A DNA stretch of 64,000 bases, from assembly GCA_029582155.1 (NCBI GenBank), contig CM055896.1, positions 22,621,110 through 22,685,109 of the forward strand. The letters are read 5' to 3'. Made by a program: the position numbers and the translations under genes. This DNA comes from Panopea generosa (Eukaryota; Mollusca; Bivalvia; Adapedonta; Hiatellidae). This document shows, piece after piece, positions 1-12,799 of the stretch (its first letter is position 1; every line of letters starts with the position of its first letter). The notes beneath the pieces are model-generated. The model saw only the letters and a program-made list of their open reading frames with translations. It had not been told where the DNA came from and ran no database searches.

Positions 1-1062
1 ATTATGAAAAACACGAAATTACAAGTTTTGAAATTTTGAAATGGCAAAATATAATCAATGATTTCTTATTTTTTTTATTTTCATAAAATGCGCAAAATCA
101 ACCCCTAATTTAAAATAACTTGTTCGATAAAACGTGTGTTTTGAATAATTTATAGGCTGAAGACAAATATTAAAGTCATGATATAACGCAGAGCAAAACT
201 CATCATTTTTGCTGAAATTAAATTATGCATTTTTTTTTACAAAGTTGGTATCAAGTTAAAATTGAAAACAGCACAAAACAGTACACGCTGTTCACTGGTT
301 ATGAGAACATTGATGCACAAGCAAGCAGGTGGATCTAGGAATTCCAGCGATGGCTGGGATTCACAACCAGAGGTTTGTGACGCTGTATATATATTCACTG
401 AAATATCCTATTTTAATTTCATTAACTTAAGGGGAGAGGCGGGTGGGGTCAGTTAATTCTAGTGTTGGTGGGTACCTAAATATATTCAATTTAAACAGAA
501 GTATAAACTATTTTAAAGTAATTGTACATCTCTCGAAGGAGGGGTCAGTCCTTCAGACCCGCCATTATAGTATTGTTAGATGAATACTTAAAAACAAAGA
601 CGGATTGACAAATCACTATAATAACTAACTTAATGGGTCTTAATCGCTATCGTCTATACATCGCCATGAAACACAAAACATTTAGATGGATAAGAAACCC
701 ACTTACGACGTGAGTTTGTCCTACCATTTGCAGTATTTCAAGTGTATGATTGGGCGAGAACTTTTTAAATCCACCGAGGACACGATTCTGATTAATTCAG
801 AAGTACTTAATAACAATCTCTGATTTCTGTCGTTCCGGGGTAATAACCATATTCACAGTCATGGACGATATCTGGATCATGATCAATACTCCATCTGACG
901 TTTGGAATGCATTAACACGTCAGATTATTGTAGACTATAGATCAACTGTTCACTAATTTTCGCTTGAAAATATGTATTCTATTTTTGTCTTCATCATTGA
1001 CGGGAAGATTATTTTTGTTTTACTTGATGGTGATAGATATGACCTCCAACAAAGTATAGTCA
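1..1062. other. Non-coding, no gene recognised
   Basis: AT-rich sequence with no array or known repeat. A 64-codon plus-strand frame at 262-456 follows a T-rich tract and could mimic an exon, but its translation matches no family I recognise and has no splice context I trust. Confidence 0.5.
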
Positions 1063-1063
1063 A

Positions 1064-1130
1064 GTGGGCGATTGTGCCGTGAATAGAGTGTAAGCTGCTC
1101 TCATAAGAGGTCTCGGGTTCGGTCCGAGAT
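1064..1130 (+). repeat. tRNA-like SINE head
   Basis: A tRNA-like fold is visible. The T-arm has a perfect 6-bp stem, TCTCGG (1111-1116) with CCGAGA (1124-1129), around the 7-nt loop GTTCGGT, which is a good pol III B box. An anticodon-like CTCT/AGAG stem lies just upstream. The acceptor stem does not close well, so this is more likely a tRNA-derived SINE head than a functional tRNA gene. Confidence 0.5.
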
Positions 1131-1498
1131 TAAACCCGATAGTCTCTCAAACGGAACACCCCTTACTTGCGAAACAAACCCGATAGCGATTCATATCAGC
1201 TCAGAGGTTATTTTTCTATGAAACTAAAATATATATACCACCGAGCTTAACTAAATATTCTTAGATGAACTACTGTTCATAACTTGTAAATTCGCCGATT
1301 CCACCACTTCAGGAGTAAGAGATAAAGTGAAAACTGTTTAGACAGTATTTTAAACCGTATAATTAACGTGCAACTAGAAGCGACAACATTTTTCTTATTT
1401 CCATGAATGTTACATTTCTACATTGTCATGAACGTTGTTTACACAGCAATTTGTTAGTTTTGATATCACTGAGCTTGCATTATACTAACGAGTAGTTC

Positions 1499-1605
1499 AA
1501 GCGTTATACACGTAAACGTCACATATCGTGTACAAGCGTTATACACGTAAACGTCATATATCGTGTACAAGCGTTATACACGTAAACGTCATATATCGGT
1601 TACAA
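1499..1605. repeat. 35-bp minisatellite, 3 copies
   Basis: The motif 'gcgttatacacgtaaacgtc' begins at 1501, 1536 and 1571, an exact 35-bp period. The three copies are nearly identical. The frame crossing them (1528-1809) is an unsupported ORF. Confidence 0.9.
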
Positions 1606-1609
1606 GTTG

Positions 1610-3800
1610 CTGTTACAGCTGAAACTTCAAGTCTGCTTAAAGTATTCGTACTCGCGTACTACGCGATGTCAAGCGAGGTCAAGTATATTAAAAGTAACAC
1701 ATTGCTGTCTGCCAAAATTTTAATTTGCGGGAATTATTTTACATATTTACATGCACATGTGATATTTATACCTGTGAATGCACTACAAAGCGACATTCGA
1801 TTTAAATGATTATCATTTCTGTCTATACATTGCAATATTTACAGTCATTATTCCGATTCGGGTGTAAAATATTTAAAACAAATGGTTGTACGGCAACACA
1901 TTGTTTTGTAATTAATTTGTTCGTATAAACATTTAAATAATCTAAAAAAAGGGAATCTTTTTTCAGGATATAAAATAAACGTTGGCTTTATCAGGGCAGA
2001 CTATCTGGAATGTGACAGAGAGAAAATACTTCTAATATATGGACCAAATATATTTTATGAAGACTTATGTGATGTGAATACATTTGAAAATTTTCTCGGA
2101 CTTTGATCTGACTTTATTTCTATCTAATTAATGACGCTGTACCCGTGGTGCGCTTGGAAAATATAATTTGCATTCTACATTAAAAGCTTAAAAACATTTG
2201 TGACAAGTTCCTTAGCGGGAATGTATTTGCTCAGAAATATTCACAATAAAGACAGTGCAGTGACACTTATAAGTTTGTTCCTAAAAGAGAGGCCCTAAAT
2301 GTCTAAGATATGTCCATTTGTTAAAATATAATAACGTTCACTTTTTTTGCTGTATAGTCTTTACCAGCCTTTCCCTACTCATCTGGCGAGAAATCACATT
2401 GAACAATTAACGAACCATTTGAAGATAGTTCAAACTAAATTACATAGGACATAAGTAAGAATTCTATTGGCCTCGGTTAAAGGGGGCGCTGAAGTGAGAC
2501 GTTCATTCTCTAACCGCTGATAAACCATAGGACAAAATATTGTTCCTTAATAAACTTATGAGTATTTTCACATTTTCTCAATATCTTTCTTCTGATTAGT
2601 TAAATAGGCGTTAAAGCATCATACAAAGAAAACATAATTGCATTACATTTGTCTGTATGTCACTTTATTCGTCATTGCCAAGACACACACTGCATTTTGA
2701 TATATCCTGATGCATTTTCTATCATATCAATTTCTTCAGTCTTGTATTTTCGTATTTTCTCTTGAATCAATAGAGGGAACTACTGTGAATTAGGAGAACA
2801 GTTTTGACATTAGCATATAAATGGCTGGAGACAAAAACACCAAAACACAACAGATTCACTGGTTTAGATAGCCCATTATCTTCCTTTCTCACGGACCCAA
2901 TATCCTTGATGGAATCAAATGGAGAAGGGGCAATGTCCTATTTTGATATCTGAAACATTCGACAAATTCATTATTTCAGCAAAAGTTTTTGTTAACCGCT
3001 TCAGCAGATATCGGTGTTTATAAAATGACGTCACGTTGATGTTATAAGATCCATTGAGTTTCAATATTCAAACTACCCACCTTTATGAATAATGTACATC
3101 TGGATTCCCAATTAAGAATGGCAAATTATGCAAAAAAACAAAAAAAACAAAAAAAACAATTGAAATTCAAAAGAATATTTATATAATCTAATAGCAATAC
3201 ATATTTCTTTCAGTAAAACAAAATAGATATAAAACATTATCTGGGTGACACTCATATTATGTTCGGATAAAACTATCGACCTCGACCTCGTCTCAATTAA
3301 CGACACTTCCCTCAGGTTGCTTATATGACAGTCACACTCAGTAGAACGTAGTATTTATAAACTGTTGCTACATTGGTACTCATAAACGTGTCCAAATAAT
3401 ATTTGAATTACAGAATATCTGCAAACATCAGCATGCCTTTAAAGAGCAGAGCTATCTATATGTGCCAAGTCCTTACAACAAAGTTCTAACAAAAGACATA
3501 CAAGTCATTGTCATAGCATTTAACTGTTGGCTAGAGCAGATACAGATATAGCTGGATTGCTAAGATCGATATTATACGCGGAGCGTATTCTGGTCTCATT
3601 TTCCATTCAAACAAGTTAATGGAAATACAAAATACCTCCATTTGCACAACAACGACAGTAAAAATGCAAATATGCTAGCTCATTAGTGCACAAAAGTGCC
3701 AAATGTATATTGACTAAGGAAGCACTTGGCAACAGGTAACGTTTATATGGGTGATTGAGACGCTCAGGCTCGTGCTGTAGGGGAATAAAATATAAAAAAT
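1610..3800. other. Non-coding, no gene recognised
   Basis: AT-rich unique-looking sequence. I see no array, terminal repeat or coding segment here. A short A-rich tract lies at 3131-3160. The longest frames are short and low in complexity. Confidence 0.45.
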
Positions 3801-3802
3801 AT

Positions 3803-6800
3803 CACGGAACGTCCGCACAAATGTGAGTATAGTCGTACACTCGTATAAACATGTCACGGAACGTCCACACAAATGTGAGTATAGTTGCACACTCGTACAA
3901 ACATGTAACGGAACGCCCGCACAAATGTGAGTATAGTCGCACACTCGTATAAACATGTCACGGAACGTCCGCACAAATGTGAGTATAGTCGCACACTTGT
4001 ATAAACATGTCACGGAAAGTCCGCACAAATGTGATTATAGTCGCACACTCGTACAAACATGTAACGGAACGTCCGCACAAATGTGAGTATAGTCGCACAC
4101 TCGACCAAATATGTCACGGAACGTCTGCACAAATGTGAGTATAGTCGCACACTCGTATAAACATGTCACGGAACGTCCGCACAAATGTGAGTATAGTCGC
4201 ACACTCGTATAAACATGTCACGGAACGTCCGCACAAATGTGAGTATAGTCGCACAACCGACCAAACATGTCACGGAACGTCTGCACAAATGTGAGTATAG
4301 TCGCACACTCGTATAAACATGTCACGGAACGTCTGCAAACATGTGATTAAAGTCGCACACTCGTATACACATGTCACGGAGCGTCCGCACAAATGTGAGT
4401 ATAGTCGCACACTCGTATAAACATGTCATGGAACGTCCGCAAACATGTGATTAAAGTCGCACACTCGTATACACATGTCACGGAACGTCCGCACAAATGT
4501 GAGTATAGTTGCACACTCGTATAAACATGTCACGGAACGTCCGCACAAATGTAAGTATAGTCGCACACTCGTATAAACATGTCACGGAACGTCTGCACAA
4601 ATGTGATTATAGTCGCACACTCGTATAAACATGTCACAGAACGTCCGCACAAATGTAAGTATAGTCGCACACTCGTATAAACATGTCACGGAACGTCTGC
4701 ACAAATGTGATTATAGTCGCACACTCGTATACACATGTCACGGAACGTCCGCACAAATGTGAGTATAGTCGCACACTCGTATAAACATGTCACGGAACGT
4801 CTGCACAAATGTGATTATAGTCGCACACTCGTATACACATGTCACGGAACGTCCGCACAAATGTAAGTATAGTCGCACACTCGTACAAACATGTCACGGA
4901 ACGTCTGCACAAATGTGATTATAGTCGCACACTCGTATACACATGTCACGGAACGTCCGCACAAATGTGAGTATAGTCGCACACTCGTATAAACATGTCA
5001 CGGAACGTCCGCACAAATGTGAGTATAGTCGCACACTCGTATAAACATGTCACGGAACGTCCGCACAAATGTGAGTATAGTCGCATATTCGACCAAACAT
5101 GTCACGGAACGTCTGCACAAATGTAAGTATAGTCGCACACTCGTATAAACATGTCACGGAACGTCCGCACAAATGTGAGTATAGTCGCACACTCGTATAA
5201 ACATGTCACGGAACGTCCGCACAAATGTGAGTATAGTCGCACACTCGTATAAACATGTCATGGAACGTCCGCACAAATGTGAGTATAGTCGCACACTCGT
5301 ATAAACATGTCACGGAACGTCCGCACAAATGTGAGTATAGTCGCACATTCGACCAAACATGTCACGGAACGTCTGCACAAATGTGAGTATAGTCGCACAC
5401 TCGTATAAACATGTCACGGAACGTCCGCAAACATGTGATTAAAGTCGCACACTCGTATACACATGTCACGGAACGTCCGCACTAATGTAAGTATAATTGC
5501 ACACTCGTATAAACATATCAAGGAACGTCCGCACAAATGTGAGTATAGTTGCACACTCGTACCAACATGTCACGGAACGTCCACACAAATGTGAGTATAG
5601 TCGCACACTTGTATAAACATGTCACAGAACGTCCGCACAAATGTGAATATAGTCGCACACTCGTATAAACATGTCACGGAACGTCTGCACAAATGTAATA
5701 TAGTCGCACACTCGTATAAACATGTCACGGAACGTCTGCACAAATGTAATATAGTCGCACACTCGTATACACATGTAACGGAACGTCCGCACAAATGTGA
5801 GTATAGTTGCACACTCGTATACACATGTCATGGAACGTCTGCACAAATGTGAGTATAGTTGCACAATCGAATAAACATGTCACGGAACGTCTGCCTAATG
5901 TAATATAGTCGCACACTCGTACACACATGTAACGGAACGTCCGCACAAATGTGAGTATAGTTGCATACTCGTATAAACATGTCACGGAACGTCCGCAAAA
6001 ATGTGATTAAAGTCGCACACTCGTATACACATGTCACGGAACGTCAGCACAAATGTAAGTATAGTTGTACACTCGTATAAACATGTCACGGAACGTCGGC
6101 ACAAATGTGAATATAGTTGCACACTCGTATAAACATGTCACGGAACGTCCGCAAAAATGTGAGTATAGTCGCACACTCGTATACACATGTCTCGGAACGT
6201 CCACACAAATGTGAGTATAGTTGCACACTCGTATAAACATGTCACGGAACGTCCGCACAAATGTAATATAGTCGCACACTCGTATACACATGTCACGGAA
6301 CGTCCGCACAAATGTGAGTATAGTCGCACACTCATATAAACATGTCATCGAACGCTTAAATGTAATATAGTAGCACACTCGTATACACATGTCACGGAAC
6401 GTCCGCACAAATGTGAGTATAGTTGCACACTCGTACAAACATGTCACGGAAAGTCCGCACAAATGTGAGTATAGTCGCACACTCGTACACACATGTCACG
6501 GAACGTCCGCACAAATGTGAGTATAGTCGCACACTCGTATAAACATGTCACGGAACGTCTGCACAAATGTGAGTATAGTCGCACACTCGTACAAACATGT
6601 CACGGAACGTCTTCACAAAATGTAATATAGTCACACACTCATATAAACATGTCACGGAACGTCAGCACAAATGTGAGTAAAGTCGCACACTCGTATACAC
6701 ATGTCATGGAACGTCCGCACAAATGTGAGTATAGTCGCACACTCGTATACACATGTAAGGGAACGTCCGCACAAATGTGAGTATAGTTGCACACTCGTAT

Positions 6801-6955
6801 ACACATGTCATGGAACGTCTGCACAAATGTGAGTAAAGTCGCACACTCGTATACACATGTCATGGAACGTCTGCACAAATGTGAGTATAGTCGCACACTC
6901 GTATAAACATGTTACGGAACGTCCGCACAAATGTGAGTATAGTTGCACACTCGTA
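3803..6955. repeat. 52-bp satellite array, about 60 copies
   Basis: The block 'cacggaacgtccgcacaaat' recurs every 52 bp (for example 3803, 3855), followed by a GTGAGTATAGTCGCACACTCG block and ATAAACATGT. Copies differ by substitutions and small deletions. Divergent units include the CGACCAAA variant and the AAACATGTGATTAAAG variant. The reverse strand of the consensus has no stop in any frame, so overlapping minus-strand frames of up to about 150 codons appear. They encode a cyclic 52-residue unit and are not evidence of a gene. The array ends at 6955, where a diverged mobile-element copy begins. Confidence 0.97.
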
Positions 6956-6959
6956 AAAG

Positions 6960-7980
6960 TTGTAAACCACTGAACTCTTGAATTAGACAAATATAAAAAC
7001 AAGTTGGCTGCTTTTAAAAAGCATACAATGGATAGGTCTTATAAACGATGTGGCAATTAAAGTGAATGAATGTGTAAGTTTGGTTCTTTGTACAGGGTAC
7101 TAAATACCAAATCCCGACAAGGTTCCGATTGACACAGCGAATTCCCAGCTGCAGGTGTGCCTGATAGTAGCTTTGATGTTTAAATGTACTGATCTAAATC
7201 ATTATGTATTGCCATTTGCATATTTAGAAAAAAAATGACCTTGTATATTGTCTAACGTACTTACTGCTATGTTCTATACAATTTACTACTGTGATAATAA
7301 TATATTTTAAAATAATTCGTATCCATAACTTTAATTAATTTGTGGATATATTATTTTTAAAAACAACAGTTACACATTACTGTTTTTCCAAAACTTGTGG
7401 ATTCGGCGATATATCTGATTCTGACGACGTGCTGAAAATGTGTCAAACTGGTTAACTATCTTTATATTTCTGTTGTATCCAACAAAATAAGCAACTGTAG
7501 CTGTTTAATTTTGTTATTATTTTCATTGTTATGGGTTCAGCATATTATAATAATTGAGTAAATACATCGTTATATGAAAATTATTTACATTTACTCGGAA
7601 GGAACCTGTCAGAAACGGCGATAGATTGTCAAAAAAAGATAAGTTTCAAGACCTCATTTACGCAAGGAATTTAGAAAATTCCTTGATTGAAGGCATTGTT
7701 ATTTTTTCCTGATTAAATATGCAAAGAACAATTTATAGTTATCTCAATTAGTGCATTAAAACGTCACAATCAATTATTACACACACCGCATTTGAATTTT
7801 CCTCTAAGCCGGAAAGTGGTCGGAACATGACCAGGTTTTAATATCAATAGCGGTTTGTACATTCCCATGATGCACTGTTTAGAAAAACAATGGCGACCTC
7901 CATGTGGCGAATGCCGTGTTTTTAATACGTGATCGTGACGTTTCAATATGGCAGTGCCCAGAGTCAATTTCTTAACTCGC
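6960..7980 (-). mobile_element. Diverged interspersed element, left copy
   Basis: Read on the minus strand, this segment aligns in blocks with 57745-59230 on the plus strand. One shared block contains 'cacatggaggtcgccattg' (7883-7909 region), another is a GGTGTGTG block near 7785, and another an AAAAGCAGCCA(A/G)CTTGTT block near 7000-7020. Inside the copy, the region near 7810-7860 and the region near 7085-7135 are imperfect inverted copies of each other, sharing GTACA and a GGTTCCGA or CATGTTCCGA core. This suggests a non-autonomous DNA element with terminal inverted arms. The 65-codon minus frame at 7770-7967 lies inside it and is unsupported. The copy directly abuts the 52-bp array. Confidence 0.65.
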
Positions 7981-7984
7981 CCTT

Positions 7985-8985
7985 ATATAGGGTTCGGTCG
8001 TTCATGCGGCCTCACCAAGAATACAAGCATACGATTCGTGTGAAGTCGATAGAAGCAATAGTCAAACAAGGCGTTGTGAAGAAATTAGGATAATAAAGCA
8101 CATCTATCAATATAAATGTGGATCTAAGTTTTAAATATTTCTCGTATCAAAACAAAAGAAATGTGTAGTTAATAATTCAGTTTGTGTTTATGATAAGCTG
8201 GCGTTTCTGATTATCATTCAGTCACAATTGAATTAATTAAGTTGATTTTATTTTATTGGTTAGCTTAAAGAAGAGCCTGGCACAATGTCAATAATCAATG
8301 ATTTGCATTTTTCCAACAAAAATATTTAGGAAGTTATTGCAAGATTTCCATGCATTTTGAACTTTTTCCAAAGTAACACAATAGAATATTCTTGTAAGAC
8401 TATGTTAATATCTATATGAATGAACAGGGTCTACAGTTTACATGACTTATGTGTTTATGTGTTCAGCTGTCTGTACATTGTAACTGATATTTCCCAAAGG
8501 TAAATATAAACTATGATTGTTTGTTTCTATTTTTACAGTTCATATAAACAGAAACAAAAATAACGAGATGTGATAATATTTGACAGAAAACAATCCCGGA
8601 GCGCCGGTTATCTATCACTGTACAGTTCACATTTGCAACGATATGAAATAACCACATGCTTATCTAGTTTAAAACGTATAAACACGTTTGAATCTACAAT
8701 GAAACATTCAATAGATATATAAATAGCTGCTCTCTGTTTACAAAACAATACCTGTTTCCTGTTTCCAATATGAAATCCAAAACTAAACCTTGTTGGTGTA
8801 AATTATATAGAATATTCACATTTCAAGTAAAGATCTAGGAATGAATAAATGTCTTTAAAATGAAAGTTGACGTTTTTTACTTTATAACCAAAATATGCTT
8901 TTCTATTTATGATTTCGAATCCGCTGAACTGCTGAATCATTTCAAAAAACGGTATCAATGCTGGGTATGACATATTTTGCATGTT
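7985..8985. other. Non-coding, no gene recognised
   Basis: AT-rich sequence without visible array, terminal repeat or coding segment. A minus-strand frame at 8803-8994 is unsupported. Confidence 0.4.
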
Positions 8986-8994
8986 GCAAAACAT

Positions 8995-9077
8995 TAGTTT
9001 TGTTTGTCTGAATATTTAGCGTCATTTTATACCACCGAGAATTAAAAGGCGACCAGTTAACATATCGACTCTTTCCT
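8995..9077 (+). repeat. Seed sequence copy A, left flank of 53-bp array
   Basis: The stretch containing GAATATTTAG, GTCATTTTATACCACCGAG and AGGCGACCAGTTAAC aligns with the minus strand of 49190-49310 and more weakly with the minus strand of 10530-10595. It runs straight into the first 53-bp unit. Confidence 0.7.
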
Positions 9078-9341
9078 GGGACACTGGAAGTTTAACCAGT
9101 ACACGAGCACACCCATCTCTGGAAGTACATGGGACACTGGAAGTTTAACCAGTACTCGAGCACACCCACCGCTGGAAGTACCTGGGACACTGGAAGTTTA
9201 ACCAGTACTCGAGCACACCCATCTCTGGAAGTACCTGGGACACTGGAAGTTTAACCAGTACTCGAGCACACCCATCTCTGGAAGTACCTGGGACACTGGA
9301 AGTTTAACCAGTACTCGAGCACACCCATCTCTGGAAGTAAC
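9078..9341. repeat. 53-bp minisatellite, 5 copies
   Basis: The block 'gggacactggaagtttaacc' begins at 9078, 9131, 9184, 9237 and 9290, an exact 53-bp period. It is followed by AGTACTCGAGCACACCC. Each unit holds the perfect inverted repeat ACTGG (8-nt loop) CCAGT. The core TTAACCAGTACT is shared with the 78-bp satellite at 21-26 kb. Confidence 0.95.
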
Positions 9342-9344
9342 TGA

Positions 9345-10320
9345 TAACTTTCTCACTAGATTCAACACTACATACAATGAGTCGCAATGTCGTATATTAA
9401 TCATCTCGGGTGGTCAGGCGGTGTATAAGTTCTATACGACTCATATTTATTATATATACCAATTTCTATTAATGGTATAGACATCTTCCGTGCCTGAATT
9501 GCCAACTGCCAGCGAATTTGATTTAATTAATTATACACAGAAATGTTTCAATGAAACACAATTAAATGCATGTACATTGAATGACACAAATAAAATATGA
9601 TATAAACCAAGAAAAATGAACTCATTACACATAATCAATTCTCAATTCACTACTGTTCGCTCCTTCCATTTTAACCACGGGGGTCAATTCTATTTGACAA
9701 TGTTTAACGGTCCTTCCGATGGATATTCATTTAATCTTTTTAAATTAATTGTTTCACTAAGATTTCTTTTCGATCATGAGTTAGTTCCGTAAACAGTTAA
9801 ACAAGTCCATAGTAAGAACTGATCTGTCGTTGCAACTACGTCATTGTAAACGTTGGGGTTTGTAATAACCAATCTATCGTAATTAATGCTCTATTGCCTG
9901 AGTTGTTTTGGAAACAATTACAATTTCTCCATCGTGATTTCTTGTTTTGATATGTTTTTCTTGATTATAGAGGGCATTGATTGAATGGCATTTCACGAAA
10001 CTCGATAAGTACTGACCGAACCAAGTAATGAAGATTAAAAACAAAAGTGAAACTTCAGACTGTTATAATGCAGACACATCCGTTGCGATTGAAATTTATT
10101 TTCCAAGATACCCAAAGAAAGATAGAACGTTTGAACTTAAAGGTACTTTAACTCATATATATTCTCTTTATTTCCTCCCTTAGGGAGATTGTGAGCATGG
10201 AATGTTAACAAAAAAAAAAAATGAAATGTACACATTATGTCATAGCATTCAATGTGAACAAGTACATTGTATATATGTTTGCATGTACCTATAATACACT
10301 CGTTGCATATTCAATATTCT
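9345..10320. other. Non-coding, no gene recognised
   Basis: AT-rich sequence without recognised element. A 13-A homopolymer lies near 10208. Confidence 0.4.
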
Positions 10321-10324
10321 AGAG

Positions 10325-10395
10325 CCGGGGCTGGTTGGCTTAGTTTGTAGCGCTTCTGACTATCAAACTTCTATACGACATTGTATCTCATTGGT
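10325..10395 (+). repeat. Degenerate tRNA-like SINE head
   Basis: 'ggctggttggcttagtttgt' followed by AGCGCTTCTGACTATCAAAC resembles the 5' half of a tRNA: a box A-like GGCTTAGTTTGTAGCGC, then an anticodon-arm-like stretch. No clean B box follows, so the 3' half is decayed or lost. Confidence 0.4.
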
Positions 10396-10529
10396 ATTCG
10401 TCTCTCATTGCGTTATCAGTAACTTGCAGCGATGGGGTGTACTGGAGGACTGGCTAACTTTTCAGGATCCTGAGTGAATGATTGATTATTATTTATTCAG
10501 GTTAAAACACACATATACAGGTTACAATA

Positions 10530-10595
10530 AATAAACATACTTAGTGAGGTTACTTGATCGCCTGTTAACCTTCGATGCATTAATATGACTGAATA
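10530..10595 (-). repeat. Seed sequence copy B, partial
   Basis: On the minus strand the segment reads TTTGAATATTCAGTCAT, then GCATCGAAGGTTAACAGGCGATCA. This aligns with seed copy C at 49.2 kb (TTTGAATATTAGTGTCATTTT, then GCCATCGAGGGCTAATAGACGATCA). There is no tandem amplification here. Confidence 0.5.
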
Positions 10596-11003
10596 TTCAA
10601 ACACAATCTTAAGTATATCTATATGACCAAGTAATGAACATACACCTGTTATAATGTTTATTCTATTCGCATACTTTTGTTCTGCTATACATGTTCAAAC
10701 TGTATGGTTAATGGTAAATGATTGCTTCCTCGTCCTCATTATGTTGCAGGATGTAAGACAAGACTATGTACGCAGAATCTGATATCAAATTAGGAAAGTG
10801 TCGATGTGTTCACATATTGAACAAATGTACTGGACTTTTTAACGAATGAAATGTAATGGCACTTTGCCGGTAAGTGATGCCGGTGACGTTCTGGTCTTGC
10901 ATTCAATGTAGTGTTAATCTATACTGTGGTGCTTAATCTTGGTAAAATTTTAAGGTACAGGCAACCTCGCTCTTTTCTTTCGTCGTCACATCATTAAGAC
11001 AGA

Positions 11004-11480
11004 CCGTATAACAATATTTCGGTGATAATATAAGTGTCACCGCCGTATAACAATATTACGGTGATAACATAAGTGTCACCGCCGTATAACAATATTACGG
11101 TGATAAGATAAGTGTCACCGCCTTGAAACGATATTACGGTGATAAGATAAATGTCACTGCCGTGAAACGATATTACGGTGATAAGATAAGTGTCTCCGCC
11201 GTGAAGTGATATAACGGTGATAAGACAAGTTTCACCGTTGTGAAACGATATTACGGTGATACGATAAGTGTCTCCGTCGTGAAACGATATTACGGTGATC
11301 AGATAAGTGTCACTGCCGTGAAACGATATTACGGTGATAAGATTAGTGTCTCCGTTGTGAAACGATATTACGGTAATAAGATAAGTGTCACCGCCGTAAA
11401 ACGATATTACGGTGATAAGATAAGTGTCTCAGCCGTGAAACGATATTACGGTGATAAGATAAGTGTCACCGCCGTAAAAT
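11004..11480. repeat. 39-bp minisatellite, about 12 copies
   Basis: GGTGATA recurs at 11021, 11060 and 11099, and so on, a 39-bp period. The unit includes CACCGCCGT and CGATATTACGGTG, giving the inverted arms CACCG/CGGTG. Because 39 is a multiple of three, the plus frame at 11240-11521 encodes a 13-residue repeat built around VKRYYGDKIS. The first copies carry TAA in the same frame (GTATAACAA), and amino-acid-changing differences are frequent, so I do not call a gene. Confidence 0.95.
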
Positions 11481-11484
11481 GCTT

Positions 11485-12790
11485 TCAAGGGTTCATTTCA
11501 AGGGGTCAGGACGTAACTTAAGATGCCAGGATGATGCGCGACTGTAAAATGACGAACACATACTCGTACCTAACACTAGGGGAGCAGAGGACCAAAGGCA
11601 TATTTTGATATGTTCAGCTAATGAAAATATCGAATATTGTTATTGTTTAATCCTTGAAATGATGAAGTTCATTTAGTAGTGTTTGAAAGTCGTTTAAGCT
11701 GGTACCAGGGATCGTGTGGAGTGTTGCATGTTTCAATGCCTTATAAACAGACACAATTAAAACAACAATTTTGCTATTTCCGTTTCTTAGACGCGTTCTC
11801 TGTTTCTATGGGATCCGTTTATCAGATATTATTGCAATGTTCCAGGATGTTAAGCAGCGACATAAGATAACAATAAACAGAATTTAAGAAATTGACGACA
11901 TAACTTGACGATAAACATGAAGAAAACCTTGAAGTGGCTAGATTTCTCCTGACTAAATTGCTTTATCAATTTGTAAAAGCATTAGCTCAGCACAACACAC
12001 ATGCACACATCTCTGTTAGCACTTAATGGCATTAAGAGTAACACTGGGAGCGGCAGTCGAGCGTTTTATTATCAACCTTCCGTCTGAAACGTAAAATGAC
12101 AAGTATCAGCATAAACGTGTGTTGTTCATCGCTATATTAACAGTATGTCAAAGAGACAAACGGTAAATTAGGTAAAATTTTACATGATGCAACTATGACA
12201 CATACATTTTGTTTTCAATTTTAGTGAAAGCATACTTCTTGCAGATAGTCTATATATCACATAGGATTGGTCATCAATATAATGTCAAAAATGTAAACTG
12301 AATATTGAATGCATCAGTTAGTATCTGTATTATAGAAAAGGTCCAAGGGATTACCAGTTTATGTTAAGCATGACATAGATAGTTTCAAATACCTGTTGAT
12401 ATGTTTAACTTATTATAGTAGTTTTTTATCATAGTAATATGTAAATTTTAACTTTCTACATGTCTACATGTGTAAATATTGAACTGGTAAGTATACGTAA
12501 GTGATTACGTCATTATATCACACGATCTGTTGGAAACACAGAACGTACCAATGGAGAAATCAACAGACTTTGAGTCGGCTTCTTGAAGTCTGTTCATGAA
12601 TGGTAATTAGATATGCCACAGAACTTACGTCCCCTAGCACCAGCACAGCACTTACTTAATTTGCAATTATTGCATAATTATTTTCTTTTAAAATCTATAC
12701 ACAAGATTGGTTATCACTAGACCTTGCATTGGATTGAATTTCACAACCGCACTGCATTTTTATGCCTCTTTTTTATATGCCCGGATGCAG
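11485..12790. other. Non-coding, no gene recognised
   Basis: AT-rich sequence with no array or recognised element. The frame at 11679-11870 has no family resemblance. Confidence 0.4.
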
Positions 12791-12799
12791 GCCACAAAT

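Noticed and set aside
262-456. Possible exon (64-codon frame after a T-rich tract)
   Set aside because: No recognisable domain, no convincing donor site and no neighbouring exons.
3803-6955. CRISPR-like array
   Set aside because: Units are contiguous near-identical repeats without unique spacers, there are no cas genes, and the context is eukaryotic.
3714-7002. Cys-rich minus-strand frames as a peptide family
   Set aside because: They are register shifts of the 52-bp satellite. Many overlapping frames encode the same cyclic sequence. Kept only as a finding.
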